A DNA stretch of 64,000 nt from the NCBI GenBank assembly GCA_040219935.1, contig JAVJUA010000011.1, positions 124,001 through 188,000 of the forward strand, written 5' to 3'. The notes beneath the pieces are model-generated. The model ran no database searches, was not told the DNA's origin, and saw only the letters and a list, made by a program, of their open reading frames with translations. Source of the DNA: UBA7803 sp040219935. Lineage in GTDB: Bacteria; Pseudomonadota; Gammaproteobacteria; Pseudomonadales; Azotimanducaceae. The stretch's first letter is position 1; every line of letters starts with the position of its first letter. A program made the translations under genes and the position numbers. Below, one piece after another: positions 1 through 8,324 of the stretch.

Positions 1-175
1 CTGCCGCGGCCGCCCGCTGCTGCCGCTCGGCAGTGAGCGGATCGGAGATCATCGTCAGCCAGCCGAGCCAGGTAGCGGCCACCAGGGCCACGGCGAGCAG
101 GGCGCGCTCGCGCGGCGCCAGCGGCCGGTAGTGGCCGGCGACGGCGTCGGTCAGCGTCTGCCAGGGGGCGCTCAT
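1..175 (-). CDS. MSHA biogenesis protein MshJ-like (PilO/GspM-like), 5' part only
   Basis: Only the first 58 codons are in the window; the gene runs off the left edge. The product starts MSAPWQTLTDAVAGHYRPLA and then has one hydrophobic segment (about residues 28-48, rich in A, L, V and W) followed by a charged, Q/R-rich start of a coiled coil. A short cytoplasmic tail, one membrane helix and a coiled coil are typical of PilO/GspM/MshJ inner-membrane assembly proteins. Its ATG overlaps the stop codon of the upstream PilN-like gene by 4 bp, so translation is probably coupled. The MshJ name is inferred from order (MshI, PilN-like, then this gene), because too little is visible to prove the family. 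Confidence 0.6.
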   Translation of the reverse strand, partial: MSAPWQTLTDAVAGHYRPLAPRERALLAVALVAATWLGWLTMISDPLTAERQQRAAAA

Positions 176-786
176 CCGCGCCGCCTCCGCTCGGCTCCGG
201 GCTCGCCGGGGCCGGCGACGTCGAAGGTCAGCCGCCCGGGCGCCTTCGCCTCGAGCAGCAGGGCGTCGAACTGCAGCCCTCGAAACTGATCGGCTTCCGC
301 CAGACGCTGCAGCAGCCGGGGCACGGCTGCCGCCGACTCCGCCTCGCCGCGCAGGCGCACGTGGCTGCCGCCGTCGCTGAGGGTCACCTGGGTGTAGGCG
401 ACACCGCTGACGTGCCGGCTCGCCAGGTCCGCCAGGTGCCGGGAGAAGCCGCCGCGATCGGACTGGTCATAGCCGCCCAGCACGTCGAGCAGCAGCCGCG
501 TGTCCTGCACCCGGCGCCGCAGCGCTTCGACCTCGGCGACCAGGGCCGCCTGAGGCTCGGTCCGAAGCTGCTCGCGCAGGTCCTGATTGGCCGCGACGCG
601 CGCCTGCCATTGCGCCTGATGGGCGGCGCGATCGACATCCAGGGACCAGATCTGCCAGCCCTGCCAGGCCGAATGCGCCGCCAGCAGCACAACGGCCGCT
701 GCCCAGATGGACATGAGCTGCCGCAGCGGCAGCCACTCGCGACGCCGCACCGGGAGATCGGCGAGCAGGTCGACACGCTGGATCAT
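172..786 (-). CDS. PilN-like MSHA pilus assembly protein (MshI2-like)
   Basis: About 204 residues starting MIQRVDLLADLPVRRREWLP. The layout is that of PilN: a short cytoplasmic N-terminus that would bind the PilM/MshI-like partner, one membrane helix around residues 22-40, a coiled coil (about 45-95, with EVEALRRRVQDTRLLLDVLG), and a C-terminal periplasmic alpha/beta domain. It should be part of the inner-membrane platform of a type IV/MSHA-type pilus. The start is the ATG at 786, which overlaps the stop of the mshI-like gene by 4 bp (ATGA), while its own stop overlaps the next start in the same way. A longer upstream reading in this frame lies inside mshI and is rejected. The assignment rests on topology and gene order more than on sequence motifs. 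Confidence 0.72.
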   Translation of the reverse strand: MIQRVDLLADLPVRRREWLPLRQLMSIWAAAVVLLAAHSAWQGWQIWSLDVDRAAHQAQWQARVAANQDLREQLRTEPQAALVAEVEALRRRVQDTRLLLDVLGGYDQSDRGGFSRHLADLASRHVSGVAYTQVTLSDGGSHVRLRGEAESAAAVPRLLQRLAEADQFRGLQFDALLLEAKAPGRLTFDVAGPGEPGAERRRRG

Positions 787-1814
787 GCCGCCTGCTCCAA
801 CCCGGGCGGCGCAGCCGCATCGTCCGCCAGCACGCCGCCGATGGCGGGAAGGCCCAGCGTCAGCCACTCATGGCGGGCGCCGGCCAGGGTATCGGCCGCG
901 AGCGCCCGGGCATCGGCTTCCGCCTCTGCGAGGTCGACGAGATCGACCGCCGCCGGCAGCTCGGCCCCCAGGGCGCGTACCGGCAGCGGCAGCATCTCGT
1001 CCAGGTGGGCAAGCACGGGCGCCTGCCACACCTGGGTGGCGGCCACCAGCAGGGCGCTGCACGGCGGCTGGCCCATGGCGCTCTCGAAGTAGTCGATGGA
1101 ACGCTGCACCTGCAGCAGCAGGCGTTCGGCAAAGTCCCGCCAGGCGGATTCCGTGTGCCGCTCGGGCATGCCGGAAATGCGCCGCGACAGAAACAGCTCA
1201 TCGCCCCGGGTCACGTTGATCACACCGCTGCTGGGGGTCAGCCACAGCACCGCCAGCGGGCGGTCCGGCTCGGGGAGGAGCTGGCGTGCCACGTTGCGCA
1301 TGGCCAGCTCGCAGACGTCGACGCAGCCGGCTTCTATGCCGGCGCCGTGCACCGTATCCAGCAGCCAGGTCAGACGGTCCCGGCGCATGGCGACCACGAA
1401 CACCATGGCCCGCTCCCGGCTTGCCGACTCCGGCAGCGGGAAGACGTCGATGACCGCCTCGCTGGCTGGAAAGTCGATGTGGTCGTCGATGCGCCAGCGC
1501 ATGGCGTCCCGCAGCTCGTCGTCGGCCACCGGCGGTCGTTCCAGCAGGGTCATGGAGTACAGGCCAGGCGCCAGCACGAGATGGCAAGTCCCTTCGCCCA
1601 GACGCGCCGCCCGGCCGGCCTCCTGCAGGGCCGCACCGAGCTGGCCGGGCGCCGCGACCGGGTACGCACCCATGGCGACACGGTAGCCGCCGGCCTTGCG
1701 TTCGCCCCGGGCGACGGCCACGCCACGCTCGGACAGATAGAGCGCCGCGGCGGCACCCTGCCCGCCGCGGCGCCGCTGCGTCCATCCTGAAAGCCACCCT
1801 CTGGGCATGGGCAC
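783..1814 (-). CDS. mshI: MSHA biogenesis protein MshI (PilM-like)
   Basis: 343 residues with the actin-like fold pattern of PilM/GspL/MshI. It contains LAPGLYSMTLLERPPVADDE followed by a MRWRIDDHIDFP segment, which matches the MshI/PilM stretch that recognises pilus substrates (compare the LPxxEL...WExxxyIPF region of PilM). The protein should be cytoplasmic and dock the PilN-like protein encoded next. The start could be GTG at 1814 or ATG at 1808. A GGAG motif 7 nt upstream of the GTG favours the GTG. It is the first gene of this leftward operon in the window, divergent from trmL with 65 bp between them. Confidence 0.78.
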   Translation of the reverse strand: MPMPRGWLSGWTQRRRGGQGAAAALYLSERGVAVARGERKAGGYRVAMGAYPVAAPGQLGAALQEAGRAARLGEGTCHLVLAPGLYSMTLLERPPVADDELRDAMRWRIDDHIDFPASEAVIDVFPLPESASRERAMVFVVAMRRDRLTWLLDTVHGAGIEAGCVDVCELAMRNVARQLLPEPDRPLAVLWLTPSSGVINVTRGDELFLSRRISGMPERHTESAWRDFAERLLLQVQRSIDYFESAMGQPPCSALLVAATQVWQAPVLAHLDEMLPLPVRALGAELPAAVDLVDLAEAEADARALAADTLAGARHEWLTLGLPAIGGVLADDAAAPPGLEQAA

Positions 1815-1879
1815 GCCATTGCTCCGGTTTCACACTGACTTCAGTATAGAAACGATTCTTGCCGCCGCCGGACCGGGTC

Positions 1880-2362
1880 ATGGACCTGCATGTCGCCCTC
1901 TACCAGCCCGAAATCCCCCCCAACACCGGCAACGTGATTCGGCTTTGCGCCAACACCGGTGCTCGACTGCACCTGATCCGTCCGCTGGGCTTCGAACTCG
2001 ACGACCGGCGGCTGCGCCGCGCCGGGCTCGACTATCACGAGTGGGCGACGGTGCAGGTGCACGACGACCTGGCCGATTGTCTGGCCAGGGTGAGCGGTCG
2101 GGTGTGGGCGTTTTCGACGCGAGGCCGGCGCTGCTACACGGAGGCGCGCTTCGCACCGGGGGATCTGCTGCTGTTCGGCGCCGAGACGCGTGGCCTGCCG
2201 GATGGGGTATTAGACAGTATACCTGCCGAAAATAGGCTCAGGGCGCCCATGCGGCCGGGTTCGCGCAGCCTCAACTTGTCCAACGCCGTGGCGGTGGCCG
2301 TGTACGAGGCCTGGCGCCAGCAGGGGTTCAGCGGCGCGGGGCGTGGCACCAACGAGCCCTGA
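1880..2362 (+). CDS. trmL: tRNA (cytidine(34)-2'-O)-methyltransferase TrmL
   Basis: 160 residues of the SPOUT family. TrmL 2'-O-methylates the wobble nucleotide of tRNA-Leu isoacceptors using S-adenosylmethionine. The diagnostic N-terminus LYQPEIPPNTGNVIRLCANT is present, as are the C-terminal trefoil-knot motifs LLLFGAETRGLPDGVL and MRPGSRSLNLSNAVAVAVYE. The length is normal for the family. The start was set at the ATG at 1880, where similarity begins; seven more codons are open upstream but are not family-like. The gene is convergent with secB (26 bp between stops). In E. coli trmL lies close to the yibN-grxC-secB-gpsA-cysE group, so the neighbourhood is partly conserved. Confidence 0.93.
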   Translation: MDLHVALYQPEIPPNTGNVIRLCANTGARLHLIRPLGFELDDRRLRRAGLDYHEWATVQVHDDLADCLARVSGRVWAFSTRGRRCYTEARFAPGDLLLFGAETRGLPDGVLDSIPAENRLRAPMRPGSRSLNLSNAVAVAVYEAWRQQGFSGAGRGTNEP

Positions 2363-2388
2363 GTGCCCCGTTACGCAGATACGGCGGC

Positions 2389-2907
2389 TCAGTGGCGGGT
2401 GTCGGTGCTGCCGGCCGGGGCGGCGGCCGCCGCTTCGGCCTGGCGCTTGCGCACTGCCTCGGCAAACAGCGCATCGAAGTTCACCGGCGCCAGATGGACG
2501 GCCGGAAATCCACCTTTGACAACCAGGTTGTCTACAGCCTCCCGGACGTAGGGAAACAGCGTGTTGGGGCAGAGCGTGCCGATGACGCGCTGCCGGGCGC
2601 CGTCGTCGAGGCCGGCGATGCGGAACAGCCCCGCATACTGCACCTCGACGATGAAGGCGGTGCGGCCGCCCTCGATGACGGCCTTCAGGGTGACCGACAG
2701 CACCACTTCGAAGTGCTCGTCGTCGAGCCGATCGGACCGGGTATTGATGTCGAGCTGGAATTCGGGCTTCCAGGGCTCCCGGAACACCTTGGGCGCATGC
2801 GGGTTCTCGAAGGATGAGTCCTTCAGATAGAGCTGCTCGAGCTGCACCCTGGCGGTGCCAGCGTCCGCAGCGCGGGACTCGCCACCCTGCACGTCCTGCT
2901 CACTCAT
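2389..2907 (-). CDS. secB: Protein-export chaperone SecB
   Basis: 172 residues. SecB is a cytosolic tetrameric chaperone that keeps preproteins unfolded and hands them to SecA. The family motifs are visible: QLEQLYLKDSSFENPHAP near the N-terminus, the central EVVLSVTLKA strand, and GTLCPNTLFPYVREAVDNLV. A C-terminal alanine-rich tail (QAEAAAAAPAG) is usual for proteobacterial SecB. The ATG at 2907 was chosen because it begins MSEQD and has a purine-rich AAGGGG upstream. The rhodanese gene yibN ends only 4 bp upstream, so the two probably form one transcript; grxC, often found between them, is absent here. Confidence 0.95.
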   Translation of the reverse strand: MSEQDVQGGESRAADAGTARVQLEQLYLKDSSFENPHAPKVFREPWKPEFQLDINTRSDRLDDEHFEVVLSVTLKAVIEGGRTAFIVEVQYAGLFRIAGLDDGARQRVIGTLCPNTLFPYVREAVDNLVVKGGFPAVHLAPVNFDALFAEAVRKRQAEAAAAAPAGSTDTRH

Positions 2908-2911
2908 CCAC

Positions 2912-3328
2912 TTACCCCTTGACCACCGGCAGGTTCTGATTGCGCCACTCCGCCATACCACCGGTCAGCCGGGTGACGTTCTCGAATCCGGCCTTGCGTA
3001 GTTGGGTGCCGGCGGCGCCCGCATGCTGGCCCATCTTGCAGGTCACCACCAGCGGCCGCGACTGGTACTTCTTCAGCTCGTCGATGCGCGCCCCGAGGTT
3101 GGCGAACGGCACGTTGACGGCGCCGACGATGTGTCCCGCCTGATACTCCTTGCGGTCACGCACGTCGAGCACCACCGCGTTCTCCCGGTTGACCATGTCG
3201 ACGAGTTGCTGCGCCGTCACCGAGCGGCCGCCGCGGCGGGTTTCGTTGCGGATGAACAAGGCCAGCAGCAGCACGAACGTGCCCACCAGAAAGGGGTGAT
3301 TGGCAACGAACTCGAAGAATCTCTGCAT
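2912..3328 (-). CDS. yibN: Membrane-anchored rhodanese-like protein YibN
   Basis: 138 residues: an N-terminal membrane helix (about residues 12-28, FLVGTFVLLLALFI) followed by one rhodanese domain. The active-site loop is CKMGQHAG, so the catalytic cysteine is kept, and the domain also has VVLDVRDRKEYQAGHI and LTGGMAEWRNQNLPV. Rhodaneses transfer sulfane sulfur; the physiological substrate of YibN is not established by this sequence. It is followed by secB after 4 bp and is divergent from gpmI with 135 bp between start codons. This matches the E. coli neighbourhood gpmM-envC / yibN-secB. Confidence 0.9.
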   Translation of the reverse strand: MQRFFEFVANHPFLVGTFVLLLALFIRNETRRGGRSVTAQQLVDMVNRENAVVLDVRDRKEYQAGHIVGAVNVPFANLGARIDELKKYQSRPLVVTCKMGQHAGAAGTQLRKAGFENVTRLTGGMAEWRNQNLPVVKG

Positions 3329-3463
3329 GCGCGTATTCGGCCGATTCCGGGCGGGGAGTTACAAAACCGCGCGATTATACACACCTCGCCCCCACCCCGA
3401 AGCGGGGAACGGCCAGAGCCGTTCTGCTACACTGCCGCGCCTTGCGACTGGGCAACGGAAGCA

Positions 3464-5017
3464 ATGAAGAAGACCAGCCTGCTTGTCGTTCTCGATGGCT
3501 TCGGCCACAGCGATTCCCCCGAAGCCAATGCCATTGCCGCAGCCACGACGCCCACCTGGGACCGTCTGTGGTCGCAGCGCCCCCACACCCTGATCTCCGG
3601 CTCCGGCGAGGACGTCGGCCTGCCCGACGGGCAGATGGGCAACTCCGAGGTCGGGCACATGAACCTGGGCGCCGGCCGCGTCGTTTATCAGGACTTCACC
3701 CGCATCAACCGCGCCATCGCCCAGGGCGAGTTCCAGCGCAACCGCACCCTGGTTCGAACGTTCGATCGGGTCCGCAAGGCCGGCGGCGCCCTGCACGTCA
3801 TGGGCCTGCTGTCGCCGGGCGGCGTCCACAGCCACGAGGACCAGATCTTCACCTGCCTGGAGATGGCGGCCGCTGCCGGGATCGAACGGGTGTACCTGCA
3901 TGCCTTCCTGGACGGACGCGACACGCCGCCGCGCAGCGCCGAGAAGTCGCTCGCGAAGGCGCAGGCGCTGCTGGCAAGCCTCGGCTGCGGCGCCGTGGTG
4001 TCGGTGGTCGGGCGCTACTTCGCCATGGACCGCGATCGCCGCTGGGACCGGGTGGAGCGGGCCTACAACCTGCTGGTTCGGGGCGAAGCCCCATTCCACG
4101 CAGCGTCCGCCGCCGACGCGCTGGAGCAGGCCTACGCCCGCGACGAGAACGACGAGTTCGTGCAGCCCACGGCCGTGCACGCGGCGACCGAGCTGCCGGT
4201 GCGCATGCACGACGGCGACTCCGTGGTGTTCATGAACTTCCGCGCCGACCGGGCGCGGCAGCTCACACGGGCCCTCATCGACCCGGATTTCGACGGCTTC
4301 ACCCGCCGCAGTCAGGTGCAGCTCACCGACTTCGTGATGCTCACCCGCTACGCCGAAGACATCCATGCGCCCTGCGCCTTCGAGCCGGCCGGGCTGACCA
4401 ACACCCTGGGCGAGTACGTGTCCAACCTCGGCAAGACCCAGCTTCGCATTGCCGAGACCGAGAAGTACGCCCACGTCACCTTCTTCTTCTCCGGCGGCCG
4501 CGAGGAGCCCTACCCGGGCGAGCGCCGCATCCTGATCCCGTCACCGAAGGTGGACACCTACGACCAGTGCCCGGAGATGAGCGCGCGCAAGGTCACCGAC
4601 CAGCTTGTGGCGGCGATTCGCGCCCGCGAGTTCGACGTCATCGTCTGCAACTACGCCAACGGCGACATGGTGGGCCACACGGGCGTGTTCGACGCTGCCG
4701 TGAAGGCGGTGGAGACGCTGGACCAGTGTCTGGCCCGCCTCGAGGCCGCCATCGAAGAGACCGGCGGGCAGATGCTGATCACGGCCGATCATGGCAACGT
4801 CGAGCGCATGCGCGACGGTGCCTCCGGCCAGGCGCACACCGCGCACACCTCCGAGCCGGTGCCGCTGGTGTACGTAGGCCCCCAGGCGGTGAGCTTCGAA
4901 GACGGCGGCACTCTGGCCGACGTGGCCCCCACCCTGCTCACCCTCATGCACCTCGAAGTGCCTCCGGAGATGACCGGGCGCTCGCTGGTCAGGGTCCGGG
5001 AGCGGCGATCGGCCTGA
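3464..5017 (+). CDS. gpmI: 2,3-bisphosphoglycerate-independent phosphoglycerate mutase
   Basis: 517 residues, the usual length for the cofactor-independent enzyme that interconverts 3- and 2-phosphoglycerate in glycolysis and gluconeogenesis. It belongs to the alkaline-phosphatase superfamily. Near the N-terminus are LLVVLDGFGHSDSPEANAIA and GQMGNSEVGHMNLGAGRVVY, where Ser61 is the phosphorylated nucleophile. Metal ligands appear later in NYANGDMVGHTG and ITADHGNVE. The ATG at 3464 gives MKKTSLLVV, the usual start; the long upstream open extension overlaps yibN on the other strand and is rejected. envC starts 5 bp after the stop, so the two genes are co-transcribed. Confidence 0.97.
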   Translation: MKKTSLLVVLDGFGHSDSPEANAIAAATTPTWDRLWSQRPHTLISGSGEDVGLPDGQMGNSEVGHMNLGAGRVVYQDFTRINRAIAQGEFQRNRTLVRTFDRVRKAGGALHVMGLLSPGGVHSHEDQIFTCLEMAAAAGIERVYLHAFLDGRDTPPRSAEKSLAKAQALLASLGCGAVVSVVGRYFAMDRDRRWDRVERAYNLLVRGEAPFHAASAADALEQAYARDENDEFVQPTAVHAATELPVRMHDGDSVVFMNFRADRARQLTRALIDPDFDGFTRRSQVQLTDFVMLTRYAEDIHAPCAFEPAGLTNTLGEYVSNLGKTQLRIAETEKYAHVTFFFSGGREEPYPGERRILIPSPKVDTYDQCPEMSARKVTDQLVAAIRAREFDVIVCNYANGDMVGHTGVFDAAVKAVETLDQCLARLEAAIEETGGQMLITADHGNVERMRDGASGQAHTAHTSEPVPLVYVGPQAVSFEDGGTLADVAPTLLTLMHLEVPPEMTGRSLVRVRERRSA

Positions 5018-5022
5018 ACCCC

Positions 5023-6177
5023 ATGAGCGTCTCCCGAGGCCGCACCTGCCGCCGGCTGCTGCTCAGCCTGCTGCTGCTGAGTGCGGCCGGCGCCGTTTCG
5101 CCGGCCCAGCCCGACCGCGCTGCCACCGAGGCCGAGCTGGCCACCATCGCCGAGCGCCTGAACGACCTCGACGCCTGGCTGCTGGGCGCCGAGCGCAAGC
5201 GCGCCCAGTGGCAGCGCGAGATTCGCGACAGCGACCGCACGGTGGCGCGTCTGACCCGGGAGGTGGCCGCCGCCGCAGACGCGGTGGCTGCCGTGCGCAC
5301 CGATATCGAGGCTCTGCAGCGGGAGCAGGCGACGCTGCAGCAGCAGCGCGCCGACCAGGCCCAGCTCATCGGCCGGCACCTGACCTCCGCCTACCGGATG
5401 AGCGGCGAAGACTTCGTCAAGCTGCTGCTGAATCAGCAGTCGCCCGAGACCTTCGACCGCATGGTGCGCTATCACCGCTACTTCAGCGACGCGCGGCTGG
5501 CGACTCTGGCCCGCTACCGGGAGATTCTGAGCCAGCTCGCCGCCAACGAAGCCGCTCTCCAGGCCAGGGCCGCAGATGCCGCCGAGCGTCAGCAGGCCCT
5601 GGCCCGGGAGCAGGATGCCCTGGTCAGGCAGCGGGAAGAGCGGCGGGCGCTGCTGAACCGGCTGGAGCAGGAGACCGAAGACAAGGCCGTGGAGCGGGAG
5701 CGGCTCGAGGCCGACCGCAAGCGTCTGGAGACCCTGCTCGCCGAGCTGGCCCGCCGCGCCCAGGTGCTGGACGGGCGCGACTTCGTGGCCCGCAAGGGCT
5801 CGCTGCCGTGGCCACTGAGCGGCCGCGTGCTGCAGGCGTTCGGATCCCCCCGGGCGGAGGGGCGGCTGACCTGGCACGGCCTGCTGGTGGAGGCTGACGA
5901 GGGAACGCCGGTAAAGGCCGTGTTCCGCGGCCGGGTGGTCTTCGCCGACTGGCTGCGCGGCTTCGGCCTGCTGACCATCGTCGACCACGGCAGCGGCTAC
6001 ATGACCCTGTACGGCCACGCCGACGCGCTGACCAAGCGGGTCGGGGACTGGGTGGAAAGCGGCGAAGAGATTGCCCAGGCCGGCCGCAGCGGCGGCCGCA
6101 CCACCACCGGCCTGTACTTCGAAGTGCGTCACGACGGCCGCGCGGCGGACCCCATCGTCTGGCTGGCCCGCCGGTAG
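5023..6177 (+). CDS. envC: Murein hydrolase activator EnvC
   Basis: 384 residues. There is a signal peptide (about 1-30, LLLSLLLLSAAGAVSPAQ), then a long coiled coil (about 35-250, rich in Q, E, R and A), then a C-terminal LytM/M23-like domain (about 265-384) with GRVLQAFGSPRAEGRLTWHG and YMTLYGHADAL. EnvC is periplasmic; through FtsEX it activates the amidases AmiA/B at the division septum and is itself usually not an active peptidase. Part of the zinc-ligand pattern seems degenerate (GLLVEADEGTPV in place of an H-x3-D site), which fits an activator rather than an enzyme. It lies between gpmI and ctpA, as in many gammaproteobacteria. Confidence 0.92.
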   Translation: MSVSRGRTCRRLLLSLLLLSAAGAVSPAQPDRAATEAELATIAERLNDLDAWLLGAERKRAQWQREIRDSDRTVARLTREVAAAADAVAAVRTDIEALQREQATLQQQRADQAQLIGRHLTSAYRMSGEDFVKLLLNQQSPETFDRMVRYHRYFSDARLATLARYREILSQLAANEAALQARAADAAERQQALAREQDALVRQREERRALLNRLEQETEDKAVERERLEADRKRLETLLAELARRAQVLDGRDFVARKGSLPWPLSGRVLQAFGSPRAEGRLTWHGLLVEADEGTPVKAVFRGRVVFADWLRGFGLLTIVDHGSGYMTLYGHADALTKRVGDWVESGEEIAQAGRSGGRTTTGLYFEVRHDGRAADPIVWLARR

Positions 6178-6210
6178 CCGCAATCGTCCGAAGGTGGGAG
6201 ACTGGCCACC

Positions 6211-7440
6211 ATGAACCTGCGTCCCGTCACCCTGATCGGCATCGTGATCAGCATGGTCACCGGCGTCGCCCTGGGCATCATCGGCTACCGTTCCTGGCTG
6301 GAGCCGTCCGGCGGCAGCACCCATGCCCGCGCGTTCGACGAGGTGCTGAACCACGTGCACGCCAACTACGTGGACACGCTGGACAAGGAGACCCTGGTCA
6401 CCAGCGCCCTGAAGGGCATGCTGCAGAATCTGGACGATCACTCGCTGTTCCTCGACGAGCGCGGCTACCGGGACCTGCAGGCGGAGACCACGGGCCAGTT
6501 CGGCGGCATCGGCATCGAGATCGGCCTCGAGGACGAACGCTTCACGGTGATCGCCCCCATCGACGACACGCCGGCCGAGCGCGCCGGGCTGGCTGCCGGC
6601 GATCGCATCATCGAAATCGATCAGGCGCCGCTGGCGGGGCGCAACCTGATGGAGGTGGTCGACCTGCTGCGCGGCGAGCCGGGCAGCGACGTCGACCTGC
6701 GCCTGGACCGCGACGGTGAGACCAGAGACGTGACCCTCACCCGCGCCCTGATCGAGCTGGCCAGCGTCAGCGGCCGGCTGCTGGAGCCGGGTGTCGGCTA
6801 CGTGCGCATCGCCCAGTTCCAGACCGCCACCGCGGCCGCGTTCGAGGCGATGCTGACGGACCTGGCCCGGCAGTCCGCGGGCACACCCGCGGGGCAGCCC
6901 GCGGGCGCACTCGCGGCGCAGCCCGCGGGCGCACTCGCGGGGCTGGTGCTCGACCTGCGCGACAATCCCGGCGGGGTGTTGCAGGCCTCTGTGGCCGTGG
7001 CCGATCTGCTGCTCGACGACGGCATGATCACCTACACAGAGGGCCGCCTGCCGTCCAGCAATCTGCAGTACCGGGCCGCCCGCGGCGACCGGTTGAACGG
7101 CGCGCCGGTGGCGGTGCTGATCAATCGCGGCTCCGCTTCGGCCGCCGAAATCGTTGCCGGCGCGCTGCAGGATCACGGCCGCGCCACCGTGCTCGGCAGC
7201 CGCAGCTACGGCAAGGCCTCGGTGCAGTCGGTGGTGCCGGTCGCAGGCCAGCAGGCCATCAAGCTGACCACGGCTCACTACTACACCCCGGGCGGGCGCA
7301 ACATCGATCATGCCGGCATCACCCCGGACGTGGAGCTCGCCCGCGGCGAGGAGTCTGCCGAGGCCTTCGATGCCCGGCTGCTGGCCGAGGCGGTGAAGGT
7401 CGTGAAGCTGGGAGCCCGAAGCCTGCAGGCCAAACGCTGA
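6211..7440 (+). CDS. ctpA: S41 carboxyl-terminal processing protease
   Basis: 409 residues. An N-terminal membrane or signal segment (about 8-27) is followed by the S41 N-terminal helical region, a PDZ domain (about 95-180, GIGIEIGLEDERFTVIAP) and the peptidase core. LDLRDNPGGVLQASV is the conserved strand; the Ser/Lys dyad is inferred as Ser310 in NRGSASAAEIVAGAL and Lys335 in GSRSYGKASVQ. It would act in the periplasm, cleaving protein C-termini. The spacing after envC is 33 bp. Odd feature: an alanine/proline/glycine insert (about residues 223-244) just before the LVLDLRDNPGG strand, built from a duplicated 24-bp unit annotated separately. Confidence 0.93.
   Translation: MNLRPVTLIGIVISMVTGVALGIIGYRSWLEPSGGSTHARAFDEVLNHVHANYVDTLDKETLVTSALKGMLQNLDDHSLFLDERGYRDLQAETTGQFGGIGIEIGLEDERFTVIAPIDDTPAERAGLAAGDRIIEIDQAPLAGRNLMEVVDLLRGEPGSDVDLRLDRDGETRDVTLTRALIELASVSGRLLEPGVGYVRIAQFQTATAAAFEAMLTDLARQSAGTPAGQPAGALAAQPAGALAGLVLDLRDNPGGVLQASVAVADLLLDDGMITYTEGRLPSSNLQYRAARGDRLNGAPVAVLINRGSASAAEIVAGALQDHGRATVLGSRSYGKASVQSVVPVAGQQAIKLTTAHYYTPGGRNIDHAGITPDVELARGEESAEAFDARLLAEAVKVVKLGARSLQAKR
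6895..6942 (+). repeat. Tandem 24-bp duplication inside ctpA
   Basis: Two adjacent 24-bp copies start at 6895 and 6919 and differ in one base. Each encodes QPAGALA plus A or G. A partial, more diverged unit (AGTPAG) precedes them at about 6877. The repeat lengthens a loop of the protease domain in frame. Confidence 0.85.
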
Positions 7441-7532
7441 TACACCTGCGCGACTGGCAGCCGCAGCGCCGCGGCCGTATCCTTACCCCGCCCGGAACAG
7501 AACAATAAGCCCAGGGACAGGACGCACAGCCG

Positions 7533-8324
7533 TTGATCAGGGGGGCCGCGCTCGTAACCGCCTGCTTGCTTGCGGCAGCCGCCGCGGGCCACGCCGCCGC
7601 CGCCCAACTGGTGATCGTGATCGACGACCTCGGCTACAGCCTGGAGCGCGCCGAGCGGGTCATGACGCTGCCGGCACCGGTGACCCTGGGCCTGCTTCCA
7701 TTCGCACCAAAGACACCCGCCATTGCCCTGCGCGCCCTGGAGACCGGGCACGAGATGATTCTGCATCAGCCCATGGAGTCGCTGCCCGCGCCGCACGCCC
7801 GGCCGGTGGCGGGCACCCTAACCAGCACCATGTCGGCGAGTCGGTTCACAGAGCTGCTCGACGCCTCACTGCGCGCCGTGCCCGGCATCATCGGCGTCAA
7901 CAATCACACCGGCAGCCGCCTGACCCAGGACCCGACCGCCATGCGCCGGCTCATGCACCAGCTCTCCGGACGCCGGCTCATCTTTCTCGACAGCCGCACC
8001 ACGGCCGACACCGTGGCCTATCGCATGGCTCAGGAGGCCCAGGTGCCGGCCCTGCAGCGGGACGTGTTCCTGGATCACGTGCCGCACCCGCGCGCCATCG
8101 ACCGCGCCTTTCAGGATGCGGTGGCGCTGGCCAGGCAGCGGGGGCGCGCCATCGTGATCGGCCATCCGTACCCGGTGACGCTGGACTATCTGGAGCGCGC
8201 GCTGGCCGACCTGGATGCCGACGTCACCGTGACCTCGCTGCAGGCGCTGGTCAGCCGGGACGGTCCAGCAACGCTTGTCCGGCAGGAAAATCCAGAGCCC
8301 CCGCGTAGATCGCTCGGCCAGTGA
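7533..8324 (+). CDS. yibQ: Divergent polysaccharide deacetylase YibQ
   Basis: 263 residues with a signal peptide (about 1-24, ending AAAAQ). The rest matches the divergent polysaccharide deacetylase family (DUF610, YibQ): LVIVIDDLGYSLERAERVM, LPAPVTLGLLPFAP, HEMILHQPMES and GVNNHTGSRLT. The Asp pair in IDD and the histidines of LHQPM and NNHTG are the expected metal or catalytic positions of this NodB-like fold. The substrate is unknown. The start is a TTG at 7533; no ATG is available, and the signal peptide begins right there. It follows ctpA, as in other gammaproteobacteria. Its last 74 bp overlap the 3' end of hisA on the opposite strand. Confidence 0.88.
   Translation: MIRGAALVTACLLAAAAAGHAAAAQLVIVIDDLGYSLERAERVMTLPAPVTLGLLPFAPKTPAIALRALETGHEMILHQPMESLPAPHARPVAGTLTSTMSASRFTELLDASLRAVPGIIGVNNHTGSRLTQDPTAMRRLMHQLSGRRLIFLDSRTTADTVAYRMAQEAQVPALQRDVFLDHVPHPRAIDRAFQDAVALARQRGRAIVIGHPYPVTLDYLERALADLDADVTVTSLQALVSRDGPATLVRQENPEPPRRSLGQ

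Noticed and set aside
361..1092. Long plus-strand open frame opposite the mshI and PilN-like genes
   Set aside because: It is opposite genes with clear family features and reads as low-complexity Arg/Gly/Pro/Ala protein, an effect of high G+C.
1845..1850. TATAGA as a -10 element for trmL
   Set aside because: No suitable -35 element at 16-18 bp spacing.
4789..7311. 840-codon minus-strand frame opposite envC and ctpA
   Set aside because: Composition is His/Gln/Gly-rich with no domain, and it spans three well-supported genes on the plus strand.
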